Assembly: GCA_000955785.1 (NCBI GenBank)
Contig: JYOD01000006.1
Location: forward strand, 1 to 64,000
Direction of reading: 5' to 3'
DNA: 64,000 bases
DNA from: Burkholderiaceae bacterium 16
GTDB lineage: Bacteria; Pseudomonadota; Gammaproteobacteria; Burkholderiales; Burkholderiaceae
Shown here in pieces: positions 40,430 through 49,849 of this stretch. A program made the translations under genes and the position numbers. Position 1 is the first letter of the stretch. Every line of letters begins with the position of its first letter. Under the pieces are notes generated by a model. The model was not told where the DNA came from and searched no databases. It saw nothing but the letters and a program-made list of their open reading frames with translations.

Positions 40430-40747
40430 TCAGTAATCGCATCTCTCTTTAGCCAGCGACTCCGTCGTGAAACCGTGGCTCACGCGCAACTGATGCTCGA
40501 CCGCAATTACCTGGTCTTGGCACGCGAACAACAAATCGTCCTTGAACTTCTGCGAAGCGCCGTTGATGCGTTGAGCTTCATAGGAAGTCTGCCTCGCGCG
40601 ACAACGAAGATACAACAGCGTCGCCTTGGGAGCCAGCTTAAGTTCCGCCTTGTCCAGAGGCTTACATTCGACATAGGACTGGGCGAAGGTGCCGTGGCTC
40701 GCTAGCAATGCCAAGGAAAGCAAAAATGAAGAAAGACTATGCGACAT
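40430..40747 (-). CDS. small exported hypothetical protein
   Basis: A 105-residue protein starting MSHSLSSFLLSLALLASHG, a signal peptide with likely cleavage after TFA. The mature part has three cysteines (VECKPLDKAELKL, YLRCRARQT, LFACQDQVIAVEHQL) and a Lys/Gln-rich helix. Unknown function, probably periplasmic. The ribosome-binding site is weak. Confidence 0.55.
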   Translation of the reverse strand: MSHSLSSFLLSLALLASHGTFAQSYVECKPLDKAELKLAPKATLLYLRCRARQTSYEAQRINGASQKFKDDLLFACQDQVIAVEHQLRVSHGFTTESLAKERCDY

Positions 40748-40815
40748 GAACGTGTAACACTTGGGCTGCCGGTCGAAAATACCCGCCTTCGCAGGCTGCA
40801 AAGTGCAAAAGGGAG

Positions 40816-41145
40816 CTACTCGTTTCCGCTATCGCCCTCCGTGACACGTCGCTTTCGCGTGACAACAACATCTTCCTTCGACTCACCGCCGAAGTTCGTT
40901 CGCCCTTCGGAGCGGGTGCCCGAACCTGGCTGACGGACGCCGCTCGGCACCTGGATGGTCGAAATTGCGCTCTTATAGACAATTTGAATACCGCCTAGCC
41001 CGCTGAGCATCACCACGAACTGGTCGAATGACGCGATTGAGCCGGTCAGCTTGATTCCGTTGACTAGGTACACTTCGACACGCTTCCGCTCTTTGCGTGC
41101 TGTGTTCAAGAAATCGTTCTGCGGATTAGTGGGGATAGGTTGCAT
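40816..41145 (-). CDS. hfq: divergent Hfq-like RNA chaperone (second Hfq)
   Basis: A 109-residue Sm-like protein. The N-terminal 70 residues follow Hfq closely: [35 protein letters not shown] (Sm1), and [10 protein letters not shown] (Sm2, where housekeeping Hfq has YKHAIST). The proximal-face Lys-His pair is thus Lys-Ser, which should change U-rich RNA binding. A charged C-terminal tail of 40 residues follows. The rim segment RKERKR is strongly basic. No miaA or hflX lies beside it, so this is an accessory copy rather than the conserved locus. Confidence 0.9.
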   Translation of the reverse strand: MQPIPTNPQNDFLNTARKERKRVEVYLVNGIKLTGSIASFDQFVVMLSGLGGIQIVYKSAISTIQVPSGVRQPGSGTRSEGRTNFGGESKEDVVVTRKRRVTEGDSGNE

Positions 41146-41203
41146 TGCTTAGCTCAGATTGAGAGCAGTTGCCATCATTGCTGGAATGAACGCCTGCTAT
41201 GCC

Positions 41204-41512
41204 TCACAGGGTAGGCTGGAGTTCGAAACGGTCGAGCCTTGGAAACGGAGGCTCTACCTCCGTCACCTTAATGTCGCCGACGAGCGCGGCCGAATAGCCA
41301 TCGCGCATCCAATCGCACACCACTGCGAGCACCGCTGGCGAGCCCTGCAACATTGCCTCGACCGACTCGTCCATACGGTTCCGAACCCATCCGGTGATGC
41401 CCAACGCCCGTGCGCGGTGCATGCGCGCCTCGCGATAAACTATGCCTTGCCCGCGACCGCGCACCTGCACTAGCCACGTCTCCAAGGCGCTGCATTCATC
41501 GACTGATTTCAC
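41204..41512 (-). CDS. acyP: acylphosphatase
   Basis: A 102-residue acylphosphatase that hydrolyses acyl phosphates such as 1,3-bisphosphoglycerate. The phosphate-binding loop with catalytic Arg is RGRGQGIVYREA and the catalytic Asn is in ITGWVRNRMD; SVEAMLQGSP and EVEPPFPRLDRFE complete the fold. The start is GTG at 41512 with GGAGAG upstream; the longer frame adds 51 unrelated residues. In the loop the common VQGVGYR appears as GQGIVYR, still with the Arg. Confidence 0.85.
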   Translation of the reverse strand: MKSVDECSALETWLVQVRGRGQGIVYREARMHRARALGITGWVRNRMDESVEAMLQGSPAVLAVVCDWMRDGYSAALVGDIKVTEVEPPFPRLDRFELQPTL

Positions 41513-41789
41513 GCTCGCTCTCCGGATATGCCGGATGCGCCCGACGCATATGAGCGCCGTGCCGCCATTACTAAAAATCGCCTGCGGCGCGGTGGCCCGC
41601 TGGTACGTGTCCTGACGGCAAGCTACGCTTGCCCCTCCCTCTATGGCGAGGTCCATATTAATCATATAGGGGCCACGGCTGTGGGAGATGATACCTATGG
41701 CGACCCGTGTATCGTGTAGCCGACTCGTGGGTGTGCCAGTAGCCCCCCCAGAGACTCCTAGAACACAGGCAGAGTCGAAACGTCATCCA

Positions 41790-42049
41790 TCTCACAAAGC
41801 TAGAATTGCCACGGCATTGGGCTTGGCGATGGCAATCGGCAGCATGTCGCAACGCCGACATTCAGCGAAGACAAGCACGACCATCCTGCCCAACGGCAGC
41901 GCGGCCAGAATCATGGCTATCAACTCCCTCCGAGCCATCAGTAGCATCGCGGCGACTGGCACGGCGATCAACGCTATGACCACTGTGGCGCCTATGGCTA
42001 TAACGACCAGCACTATGGCTACGTCTACGCGCCGCCCCCCGCAACCTAA
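41790..42049 (+). pseudogene. decayed gene for a small exported Tyr/His/Gly-rich protein
   Basis: A signal-peptide-like stretch (KARIATALGLAMAIGSMS) in one frame is followed in another frame by ATPTFSEDKHDHPAQRQ, then a TAG at 41942, then DWHGDQRYDHCGAYGYN and DQHYGYVYAPPPAT ending at TAA. The pieces read as one former protein broken by a frameshift near 41850 and a nonsense codon (CAG to TAG likely). The composition resembles the other low-complexity exported proteins nearby. Confidence 0.5.
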
Positions 42050-42376
42050 TAAATGCCGCAACCATCACCCGGCATCACCCTGGTCTTTCCTCTGCAGTTC
42101 CGCTAACCGGGTGATGCACAGTTTGCATGCCTCGCCAGCGCCATCCTCAGTGTATCCCTCAGGCAATGCTCCCATTGCCCGTCCGCCGGTACCAGCCGGG
42201 CGGACGCCGCAAGATGAAGCCTCCCGCTTTCGCCGCCCTGTAGCACTTTTTTCTGCCGTATCGCTGGCCTATATTTTGATAGGCGGTTCCTTGTCGTAAA
42301 AGTGCTGCGCCCGTACCTGCGCCCGCGACGGCAATGCGACTGGAATGCAACCCAAATCGGCTTTTGAAGGCAGAAC
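42050..42376. other. 327-bp region upstream of the Crp/Fnr gene
   Basis: No gene is supported. GCACTTTT near 42245 and AAAAGTGC near 42297 are distant complementary segments with the AT-rich sequence TATATTTTGATAGG between them, which may include the promoter of the regulator gene. Confidence 0.4.
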
Positions 42377-43096
42377 GTGACCCTCATCCATGATCCAAAG
42401 GCCAACCATCTGCTCGCTGCGCTACCTGAGGAGGAGTGGTTGCGACTCTTGCCACACTTGGCACTGATCGAGTTACCCCTGGGCCATGTCGTGTACGAAT
42501 CGGGCGACCAACTGGGGCACGTGTACTTCCCGACCACGTCGATCATCTCCTTGCTCTACGTGATGGAGGACGGTGCATCCGCCGAAATTGCCATTGTCGG
42601 CAATGAGGGGATAGTCGGGATTGCCCTGTTCATGGGCGGCGAGACGACGCCGAGCCGGGCCATCGTGCAAAGCGCTGGCCATGGGTACCGGCTAAGCGCC
42701 AAGGTACTGAAGCAGGAGTTTACCCGCGGCGGCCCCATACAGCATTTGCTGTTGCGGTACACCCAGGCGCTGATCACCCAGATGGCCCAGACCGCGGTCT
42801 GCAACAGGCATCACACTATTGAACAGCAACTTTGCCGCTGGCTGCTTCTGAGCATCGACCGGCTCCCGTCCAATGAGCTGACGATGACGCAGGAACTGAT
42901 CTCGAACATGCTTGGCGTGCGGCGCTCCGGCGTCACCGAAGCGGCATTGAAGCTGCAGAACGCAGGCGTGATTCGCTACAGTCATGGACATATTTCGGTA
43001 CTCGACCGGCCGGCGCTCGAAAAGCACGCGTGCGAATGCTATGCCGTTGTGAAGCGGGAGTTCGACCGCCTGTTGCCTGCCGTGGCGGCGGCTTGA
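42377..43096 (+). CDS. Crp/Fnr family transcriptional regulator
   Basis: A 239-residue regulator with a cyclic-nucleotide-binding-like beta-roll (VVYESGDQLGHVYFP, IAIVGNEGIVGIALFMGG) and a C-terminal winged helix (MTQELISNMLGVRRSGVTEAA). FNR-type cysteine clusters are absent. This branch is common in Burkholderiales next to stress genes and its signal is unknown. The start is GTG. Just downstream are small envelope-stress genes that it may control. Confidence 0.9.
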   Translation: MTLIHDPKANHLLAALPEEEWLRLLPHLALIELPLGHVVYESGDQLGHVYFPTTSIISLLYVMEDGASAEIAIVGNEGIVGIALFMGGETTPSRAIVQSAGHGYRLSAKVLKQEFTRGGPIQHLLLRYTQALITQMAQTAVCNRHHTIEQQLCRWLLLSIDRLPSNELTMTQELISNMLGVRRSGVTEAALKLQNAGVIRYSHGHISVLDRPALEKHACECYAVVKREFDRLLPAVAAA

Positions 43097-43290
43097 AACT
43101 CCCGGTGCCCAGGCCATGGCGGGCGCGGTCTTGCCGTCCCGCACAGTGTCCGCCATCGTACCGACTTCGCTGCGAAACCATGCCACTGTGGGTTTGTTGG
43201 GGCGCCACATCTTGAGAACCATGAAGGCTGGCGGTTGTGCTCCGCTTCGATTCCTGGTCTGACAAATGCAATGGATAGCGAGGCGACATC

Positions 43291-43809
43291 ATGCGTAACG
43301 TACTGTATTTCCGGCTTGGCGACATCGCCGCTGCGAAGCGGATCCAAGCGAAAGTGCGTGAGATTCCCGCGGCCCCGGCGCATATGGGCGGCCCCTGGTT
43401 TATCCAGCGTGATAACAACGCCATAGACGGATTACCCAATGCCGAGGCCAGCCAAACCACGTACTCGGAAGAATGGGCAATGGCTGGCGCTTTATGCGGA
43501 ACCACGCTGGCCGTCCTGGCGATCCTGCACTTTGGCACCTCGGCCGGCACCTTTGCCAGCGTGGTGGCCTGCGTGGGGGGCGGCGCTATTGGTGCGCTGT
43601 CCGGGTGGCGGCTTGGCGGATGGCTTGGCGCACGCATTCGGCGGGGCGGGATCGCCCGGCGGCAAGCGCAGCTTGCGCAAGGAGAAATGATGCTTGTTGC
43701 AACTTGCAGCAAGGGAACAAAGGAATCCGTGAAGCTGATGATTAGCGAATTGGGAGGCGTCAGCGTTGAGGAACACCGTGACGTCCTGCCGGATTTCCGG
43801 TGGGCATGA
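43291..43809 (+). CDS. hypothetical protein with central glycine-rich membrane segment
   Basis: A 172-residue protein: soluble N-terminal part (YFRLGDIAAAKRIQAKV), two hydrophobic Gly-rich helices (AMAGALCGTTLAVLAIL and VVACVGGGAIGALSG) and a soluble C-terminal part (LMISELGGVSVEEHRD). The arrangement resembles small membrane-associated proteins with a split ferredoxin-like domain interrupted by a glycine-zipper hairpin. GAGGCGACATC precedes the ATG. Function unknown. Confidence 0.7.
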   Translation: MRNVLYFRLGDIAAAKRIQAKVREIPAAPAHMGGPWFIQRDNNAIDGLPNAEASQTTYSEEWAMAGALCGTTLAVLAILHFGTSAGTFASVVACVGGGAIGALSGWRLGGWLGARIRRGGIARRQAQLAQGEMMLVATCSKGTKESVKLMISELGGVSVEEHRDVLPDFRWA

Positions 43810-43857
43810 AAAGGTGATGTTCCCCGGGAAATCAGTCATTGGTCCCCATCGCCCCCG

Positions 43858-44228
43858 CTAGAACCCTTGGCTAGCTCGCCAAGGCGGCAAGTCGTCCCGG
43901 ATCTCGCGGATCTGCGCTTCCAGCAGGTGGTAGTTGTCGAGCAGCCATTCCACCGCGGGGACCACGGCCCTGCCGCTTTCCTTTCCGGTTCCGCCGCGCT
44001 GGCCCGGTAGGCTGCCAGCAAGACTGCGGCATTGTCGTTGAGGCGGCTGCGCAAGGATAGAACGCGCGGCGGACTCGCTGTCACGGGCTGGGCCGCCGCC
44101 AGGCTCTGGGCATGTTGCTCCAGCCGCTCGATGCCGAACAGTTCCTCACGCACGGGAGCCTTGTCATGCCACGGCGACAATTGGGAGGGATATTCGAAGG
44201 TACGACCTAAAACTGAATCTGAATACAT
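43858..44228 (-). pseudogene. N-terminal remnant of cyclic beta-1,2-glucan synthase (NdvB)
   Basis: The frame starting MYSDSVLGRTFEY encodes FGIERLEQHAQSLAAAQ and RLNDNAAVLLAAYRAS, then a frameshift near 43985 moves the continuation to ESGRAVVPAVEWLLDNYHL and EAQIREIRDDLPP in another frame, ending at a stop. These are N-terminal landmarks of the roughly 2800-residue NdvB/GH94-family synthase. Less than 5 per cent of the gene remains. Confidence 0.7.
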
Positions 44229-44338
44229 GAGCGCCTTTGTTGCCAACGTGAGATCGGAACAGGACGGCGCCGGCGCGCGCGCCGTCCCGCGATCATTGGC
44301 AGACTGACGAGCCGAAGCGGGCGTTGCCGCCTTGTCGC

Positions 44339-44494
44339 TTATAGGCGGCCCATCAGTAGCAAGACAAGCACTACCAGCAATACCATGCCCAGCGCGCCGC
44401 TAGGCATATATCCCCAGGACCGGCTGTGCGGCCAGGTCGGCATCGCACCGACCAGGAAGAGCACAAGCACGACCAATAATACTGTTCCCAACAT
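44339..44494 (-). CDS. DUF3309 family small membrane protein
   Basis: A 51-residue protein of two hydrophobic helices (GTVLLVVLVLFLVGA and GMVLLVVLVLLLMG) around the hallmark PTWPHSRSWGYMPSG. The short duplicated helix is typical of DUF3309. GGAGAGGTTGC precedes the ATG. Function unknown; such genes are frequent in stress-gene neighbourhoods. Confidence 0.88.
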   Translation of the reverse strand: MLGTVLLVVLVLFLVGAMPTWPHSRSWGYMPSGALGMVLLVVLVLLLMGRL

Positions 44495-44769
44495 GCAACC
44501 TCTCCTTCCCGACTCCGTGAGTTGACCAGGCCAACGCTGACATTTCGCCAAGGGGACCGGAATCTGCAAATCCGATGCGAAGCTATCCGCGTCATGCGGT
44601 ATGACCTGTCCGATGAAATCAGATTGCCATGGATTCGCCGGGCTGTCGGTACGACGCCGGACATTGTGGTCATTCAGATGCCAATCCCGGCTAGATCAGT
44701 TCCTTGAGGAGGACGTGCAGGCACCGGCGCGTAAATCCTGATATTGGAATAACGCTGTCGGAGACGGGA

Positions 44770-45231
44770 TCAGAGTTCCGTCTCCCGACCGTACTGGCCC
44801 TCCTTCCAGTACGGCGGTGTGCCATAGTACTCGTGGATGCTGGTGGCCCATTGCTGATCCGCCATGCTCGGCCAATGGTCCTGATCGAAGCCCGGCGCGG
44901 CCTCCAGGCGTTCCTTGTCGATCCCCACCACGAAGCTCTTGCGCTGGATGTCGAGCGTCAGTGCGGACCAGGGTACGGCGAATAGTTTCCCGCCTACGCC
45001 AAGAAAGCCCCCGAACGACAGCACGCCATAGGCGATCCGCCCGTCAGAAACATCCAGCATGATGTGAGCGAGCTTGCCGAGCTTGTCGCCGCCCGGACCG
45101 AGGACGAAATTTCCTTCGAGCGTGTCGGCAGCCATGATGAAGGGACCGGGGCCAGGACTGTCCGGTTCGACTTTGCCGACGATGGCTGCGCGCGGCCCGC
45201 CGCTGTTACGGTCGAGTTCGTTTACGTTCAT
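44770..45231 (-). CDS. PRC-barrel domain protein
   Basis: A 153-residue soluble protein with a PRC-barrel domain (about 33-110): MAADTLEGNFVLGPGGDKLG, IMLDVSDGRIAYGVLSFGG and KLFAVPWSALTLD. The C-terminal tail has HEYYGTPPYW. These proteins are common in soil proteobacteria near BON and DUF3309 genes and are considered stress-associated, without a known reaction. CTGGAG lies upstream of the ATG. Confidence 0.9.
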   Translation of the reverse strand: MNVNELDRNSGGPRAAIVGKVEPDSPGPGPFIMAADTLEGNFVLGPGGDKLGKLAHIMLDVSDGRIAYGVLSFGGFLGVGGKLFAVPWSALTLDIQRKSFVVGIDKERLEAAPGFDQDHWPSMADQQWATSIHEYYGTPPYWKEGQYGRETEL

Positions 45232-45290
45232 GGTTTGACTCCAGGGATGGTAATGGTGGATGTGCGTCGGGCGCTAGCCCGCGCTTCTTG

Positions 45291-46054
<764 letters not shown>

Positions 46055-46824
46055 TTGAACTACCTCGATTCGGATCGAATCAGTGATTGCTGACGCGGAG
46101 TGCTCCGGTACGCAAACTGCCCTGAAGAAGGCAGCCGCCCGGCTTGGCATCACGAAAGATCCTATCCTTCGTCACGCAGCCCCCGACAGGCTAAGACTGA
46201 CACCACTTCGCCTTCAAGTCGGTACGATGGCGGACACGCTGAAGTTCATACGCACACTTGGCGGTCGCGGACCGGTGACCGGTGTTCCAGGGGGGGGTCT
46301 TCGCTTGTCAGCGTGATCGCACGATGTCGGCCTCACGCATGGTTCGGAATTCAGTGCTAACTCTGGGTCTCCGACCAGGTTCATCTCAAGGCAAAGACTT
46401 GCTAGCGACTTAGGTTCGACCGTAAGTGCACGGCACGGTACCGAAATGGACCACCGGTAACCGGTAACACTACTGGCAAACGCGATAGCCATGTAATTGA
46501 TCAATTTTGGTCTCGCCCTTGAGATTGCCAGGCAAAGTGCGCTCGACGTGACCACAGGCACACATCGATTGACGATTCCGAATGCTCCGGCGCAATCCGT
46601 AGATAATTCAGCGCTGAGCGCCGTTGCCGCACCGCAATACAACCAACTTTCCATGCGGGAGTAACATTGGAATTCCTGTCTATAGCGGTGGAACCCGACG
46701 GGAACTAAGCTCGGCAGACCGTCACTAGCCTGCCATAGCAGGGCGGAGAAGAACTTGGATCGATGCCGGTGTCGGAGTTCAGGCCAGGCGAACTGCCGAA
46801 GGAGCAGTCCCTCGCGAAAGAACT
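46055..46824. other. 770-bp gap, no supported gene
   Basis: Several short frames cross it but none shows family features or a plausible start. It ends at the left terminal repeat of the IS5-type remnant. Confidence 0.5.
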
Positions 46825-47344
46825 TAAGGCAATGCTGATCAAGTCCTCCGATTCGTGAGAAGGCGCGTTATTTGAAGAATCACGAGCGCAAAGAGATGAA
46901 CATGAAGCAGATGACGTTGGCAGCGGGTGCAGATCAATGTGCAGGTTTCGAGCAACGCCGCAAGCCAACGCGACGTGAAGAGTTTCTGGCGACGATGGCA
47001 ACGCGGGAAGAACCGTAACAAATCGAAGATCCGGGCCCGGGTTGAACATGTCTTCGCCGTGGTTAAGCGCCTGTGGGGCTTCACGAAAGTCCGCTACCGC
47101 GGCCTGAAGAAGAATGCCGGCCGAGCCTTCACGGCGCTGGCGCTGGCCAATCTCTATTTGAGTCGAGGGCATCTGATGGGAGCAGTCCGCCCGTAAAGGG
47201 CGAATGCGGGGCGGGCGCCCCGCCAACACACCCCAATTGGGGCGCGCGAGGGCAAATTCTCGTCGCCACAGCTATTTTTCCGGCCGAACGGGCTCCTGAT
47301 CAACCTGCGTAACTCAATTTGCCCAGCTTGTTCAGCGTAGCCTT
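46825..47344 (+). mobile_element. internally deleted IS5-family element with terminal inverted repeats
   Basis: The transposase start is at 46902 (MKQMTLAAGADQCAGFEQ, then RRKPTRREEFLATM, a typical IS5 N-terminus) and stops after 38 codons. In a second frame from about 47002 the IS5 C-terminus follows (NRNKSKIRARVEHVFAVVK, GFTKVRYRGLKKNAGRAF), ending at 47196. Some 200 central residues with most of the DDE centre are gone. The outer ends AAGGCAATGCTGATCAAG (46825-46842) and the complement of 47327-47344 agree at 15 of 18 positions, so both termini survive. No clean target duplication is visible. Confidence 0.8.
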
Positions 47345-47468
47345 CTAAATTAAGTAAAATACGAAGTGGGTCCGGCCGAGTCGCGGTGATGCCGACAGGC
47401 GCTCTCCCCCGTCCAGCTGAAGCTAAGTAACACGCCAGCATCGGCAACATTGACGAAGGAATTTGACC

Positions 47469-47888
47469 ATGACCCTGGCTGCCAACAAACTAATCATGGG
47501 CAGTTTTACTGAGTTTATCAACTCCGCGAGCGAGACCTTGGCTGAAGAGCTCATCGCTTCGGATGCGATATTCCATGTCCCAGGACGCACCGAACCGATG
47601 CGGGGACCCGCTGGGTACATTGCAATCATTGCGATGATGAGGAATGGCTTCCCCGATATTCGATGGACACTGGAGGAAATGATTGCCGAGGGGGATAAGG
47701 TCGCCGCACGCTTCACTATGCGCGGCACGCACCAAGGCACCTTCTTCGGTGTTCCCCCGACTGGCAAGACCATTGAGGTGCAGGCGATGAACTTCTATCG
47801 TCTTTCGGGTGGTCGAATCATCGAGGAACGCGGCCAACCCGATATGCTTGGACTGCTACAGCAAATTGAAGCAGTCTCGCCAGCCTGA
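47469..47888 (+). CDS. SnoaL-like/NTF2-fold ester cyclase family protein
   Basis: A 139-residue NTF2-fold protein of the SnoaL-like polyketide cyclase/ester cyclase group: FHVPGRTEPMRGPAGY, FPDIRWTLEEMIAEGDKVA, FTMRGTHQGTFFGVPPTGK and MNFYRLSGGRIIEER are diagnostic. These small cytosolic proteins act as isomerases, cyclases or hydrolases, and the substrate is unknown. GAAGGAATTTGACC supports the ATG. Confidence 0.9.
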   Translation: MTLAANKLIMGSFTEFINSASETLAEELIASDAIFHVPGRTEPMRGPAGYIAIIAMMRNGFPDIRWTLEEMIAEGDKVAARFTMRGTHQGTFFGVPPTGKTIEVQAMNFYRLSGGRIIEERGQPDMLGLLQQIEAVSPA

Positions 47889-48666
47889 CCGCGATGCTCA
47901 AATGTGCCGCCGGCGGCAGACAACGCACTAGACGACTGTGTGCGGCGCCGAGTGTGCACGAAATCGCGGCAGATAGGCCGTCATCGTTGAAGAATTGCTT
48001 GACCATTTCGGCCGCGAGCCCATCCTCTTGTGCCAGCTGACCCCGAATCCAGTCGTCGAGCTCCAACGGGATAGCAGCGTCGGGGGCGCCGTAGGACCTG
48101 CGCAAATCTCCTCGGACTCATTCCGGAGGCCTAACCTTGACGCATCCATGGCATCCGTCAAACTCCAGGCCGTCGAGGTCGCCTGGTTCTGTCCGCCTAC
48201 CACGTTCAACGCCGGGAGACAGTGTCACTGCAACAACTGGCCGCCAGCCACTCATCGAGTAGGATGCCGACGCAGGCGTCATGGAGCTCTATGAGAGCCT
48301 GCTTGCACAAGCGGGACTCAACTAAAAAGGGGGGTCGGGATGCAATAGCATGGTGGCCCTCACCGGCCTCTTCGAGGCTGGGATTTGGGTGAGCTACCCG
48401 CTTCTGCACGGAGCCGTCGGCACCGAGAAAGGTTCACTATGCGCGTTCCTCAAACAACATCTAGCCGAGTTCGGATATGCCGTGGCTGATATCGCTAGCC
48501 AATGATGCGACTTTAGTTCGCGCCGAGGCGACGGCGCTCTACTGACTAGAAGGTGGTCTTAACTTCGCGGCTCGGTCGGAACAATGGCACTTCCATATAC
48601 CCGAGCCGCAAAGCAGAAGGATGACTCCGCACCTGGGTCCAGCGCCCCTCCTCCTTATTCCGTTTG
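47889..48666. other. 778-bp gap with only a weak small frame
   Basis: A plus-strand frame at 48350-48505 encodes 51 residues (MVALTGLFEAGIWVSYPLL… ending AVADIASQ) and a minus-strand frame near 47940-48105 contains ELDDWIRGQLAQEDGLAAE. Both look protein-like but have no convincing start or family and may be gene remnants. The region is the boundary between the mosaic and the catabolic block. Confidence 0.4.
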
Positions 48667-49827
48667 TCAGAATGACCTCGGCATACCGAGGATATGCTCG
48701 CCCACGTACGACAAGATGAGATTGGTCGAAATCGGCGCAACTTGGTAAAGACGCGTTTCACGGAACTTGCGCTCGACATCGTATTCCGCGGCGAAGCCAA
48801 AGCCACCGTGGTACTGCAAGCAGGCGTTGGCGGCTTCCCACGATGCATCCGCTGCCAACAGCTTGGCCATGTTAGCTTCCGCGCCGCAGGGCTGATGCTC
48901 GTCGAACAGCTTCGCAGCCTTGAAACGCATTAGGCTTGCCGCCTCCACGTTCACGAAGGCCTTGGCGATTGGGAACTGCACGCCTTGATTCTGGCCAATG
49001 GGGCGACCGAACACCACACGCTCGTTGACGTACTTGGTCACCTTATCGATGAACCAGTAGCCGTCTCCAATGCACTCCGCTGCAATGAGCGTACGTTCGG
49101 CGTTCAGGCCATCCAGGATGTACTTGAAACCCTTGCCCTCTTCGCCGATGAGGTTCTCCGCCGGAATCTCCAGGTTGTCGAAGAAGAGTTCATTAGTCTC
49201 GTGGTTGACCATGTTGATAATGGGCTGGACCGTCATACCCTTACCGATGGCTTCGCGCAGGTCCACGAGGAAGATGGACATTCCTTCTGACTTCTTCTTG
49301 CACTCCGCCTGCGGCGTGGTCCGTGCCAGCAGAATCATGAGGTCGGAGTGCTGGACACGCGAAATCCAGACCTTCTGCCCGTTCACGACATACTTGTCGC
49401 CTTTACGCACTGCGGTGGTCTTGATTTTTGTCGTGTCGGTGCCGGTAGTCGGCTCCGTAACAGCCATCGATTGCAGACGTAACTCGCCGCTCGCAATCTT
49501 CGGAAGGTATTCCTTCTTTTGCGCTGCCGAGCCATGGCGCAGCAGCGTTCCCATGTTGTACATCTGCCCGTGGCAAGCGCCGGAATTACCGCCGGCGCGG
49601 TTGATTTCTTCCATGATGACCGACGCCTGCGTCAGGCCCAGCCCGGAGCCACCGTACTCCTCAGGAATCAGAGCTGCCAGCCAGCCGGCGGCCGTCAGCG
49701 CGTTGACGAACTCCTCAGGGTAGCCTCGCACCTCGTCAATCTTGCGGAAGTACTCCGAAGAGAACTGACCGCACAAATCGCGGATAGCTTCGCGGATTTC
49801 TTGATATTCATCGACTTTGTTCAGCAC
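48667..49827 (-). CDS. acyl-CoA dehydrogenase
   Basis: A 386-residue acyl-CoA dehydrogenase with all three domains: IPEEYGGSGLGLTQASVIM, the MAVTEPTTGTDTTKI flavin/substrate loop, GQKVWISRVQHSD, and HGGFGFAAEYDVERKFRE. In the C-terminal helix the usual catalytic Tyr-Glu-Gly-Thr is replaced by RLYQVAPISTN, so the catalytic base must lie elsewhere, as in some other family branches. It follows the MaoC-like gene by 22 bp in one operon. From memory, the itaconate cluster of Pseudomonas aeruginosa also carries an acyl-CoA dehydrogenase gene, whose role there is unclear. Confidence 0.93.
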   Translation of the reverse strand: MLNKVDEYQEIREAIRDLCGQFSSEYFRKIDEVRGYPEEFVNALTAAGWLAALIPEEYGGSGLGLTQASVIMEEINRAGGNSGACHGQMYNMGTLLRHGSAAQKKEYLPKIASGELRLQSMAVTEPTTGTDTTKIKTTAVRKGDKYVVNGQKVWISRVQHSDLMILLARTTPQAECKKKSEGMSIFLVDLREAIGKGMTVQPIINMVNHETNELFFDNLEIPAENLIGEEGKGFKYILDGLNAERTLIAAECIGDGYWFIDKVTKYVNERVVFGRPIGQNQGVQFPIAKAFVNVEAASLMRFKAAKLFDEHQPCGAEANMAKLLAADASWEAANACLQYHGGFGFAAEYDVERKFRETRLYQVAPISTNLILSYVGEHILGMPRSF

Positions 49828-49849
49828 GATAGTCTCCGTATAAGTTCGT

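Noticed and set aside
41688..42299. 203-codon plus-strand frame as an intact gene
   Set aside because: Only a short central part looks like a signal peptide; the rest is low-complexity and the convincing protein-like sequence is in another frame, so it is reported as a decayed gene instead.
42245..42304. Complementary GCACTTTT/AAAAGTGC segments as a terminator
   Set aside because: The loop would be about 45 bases and the arms only eight; not a convincing intrinsic terminator.
46214..46654. 146-codon minus-strand frame
   Set aside because: No domain, no plausible ribosome-binding site and erratic codon use; treated as non-coding.
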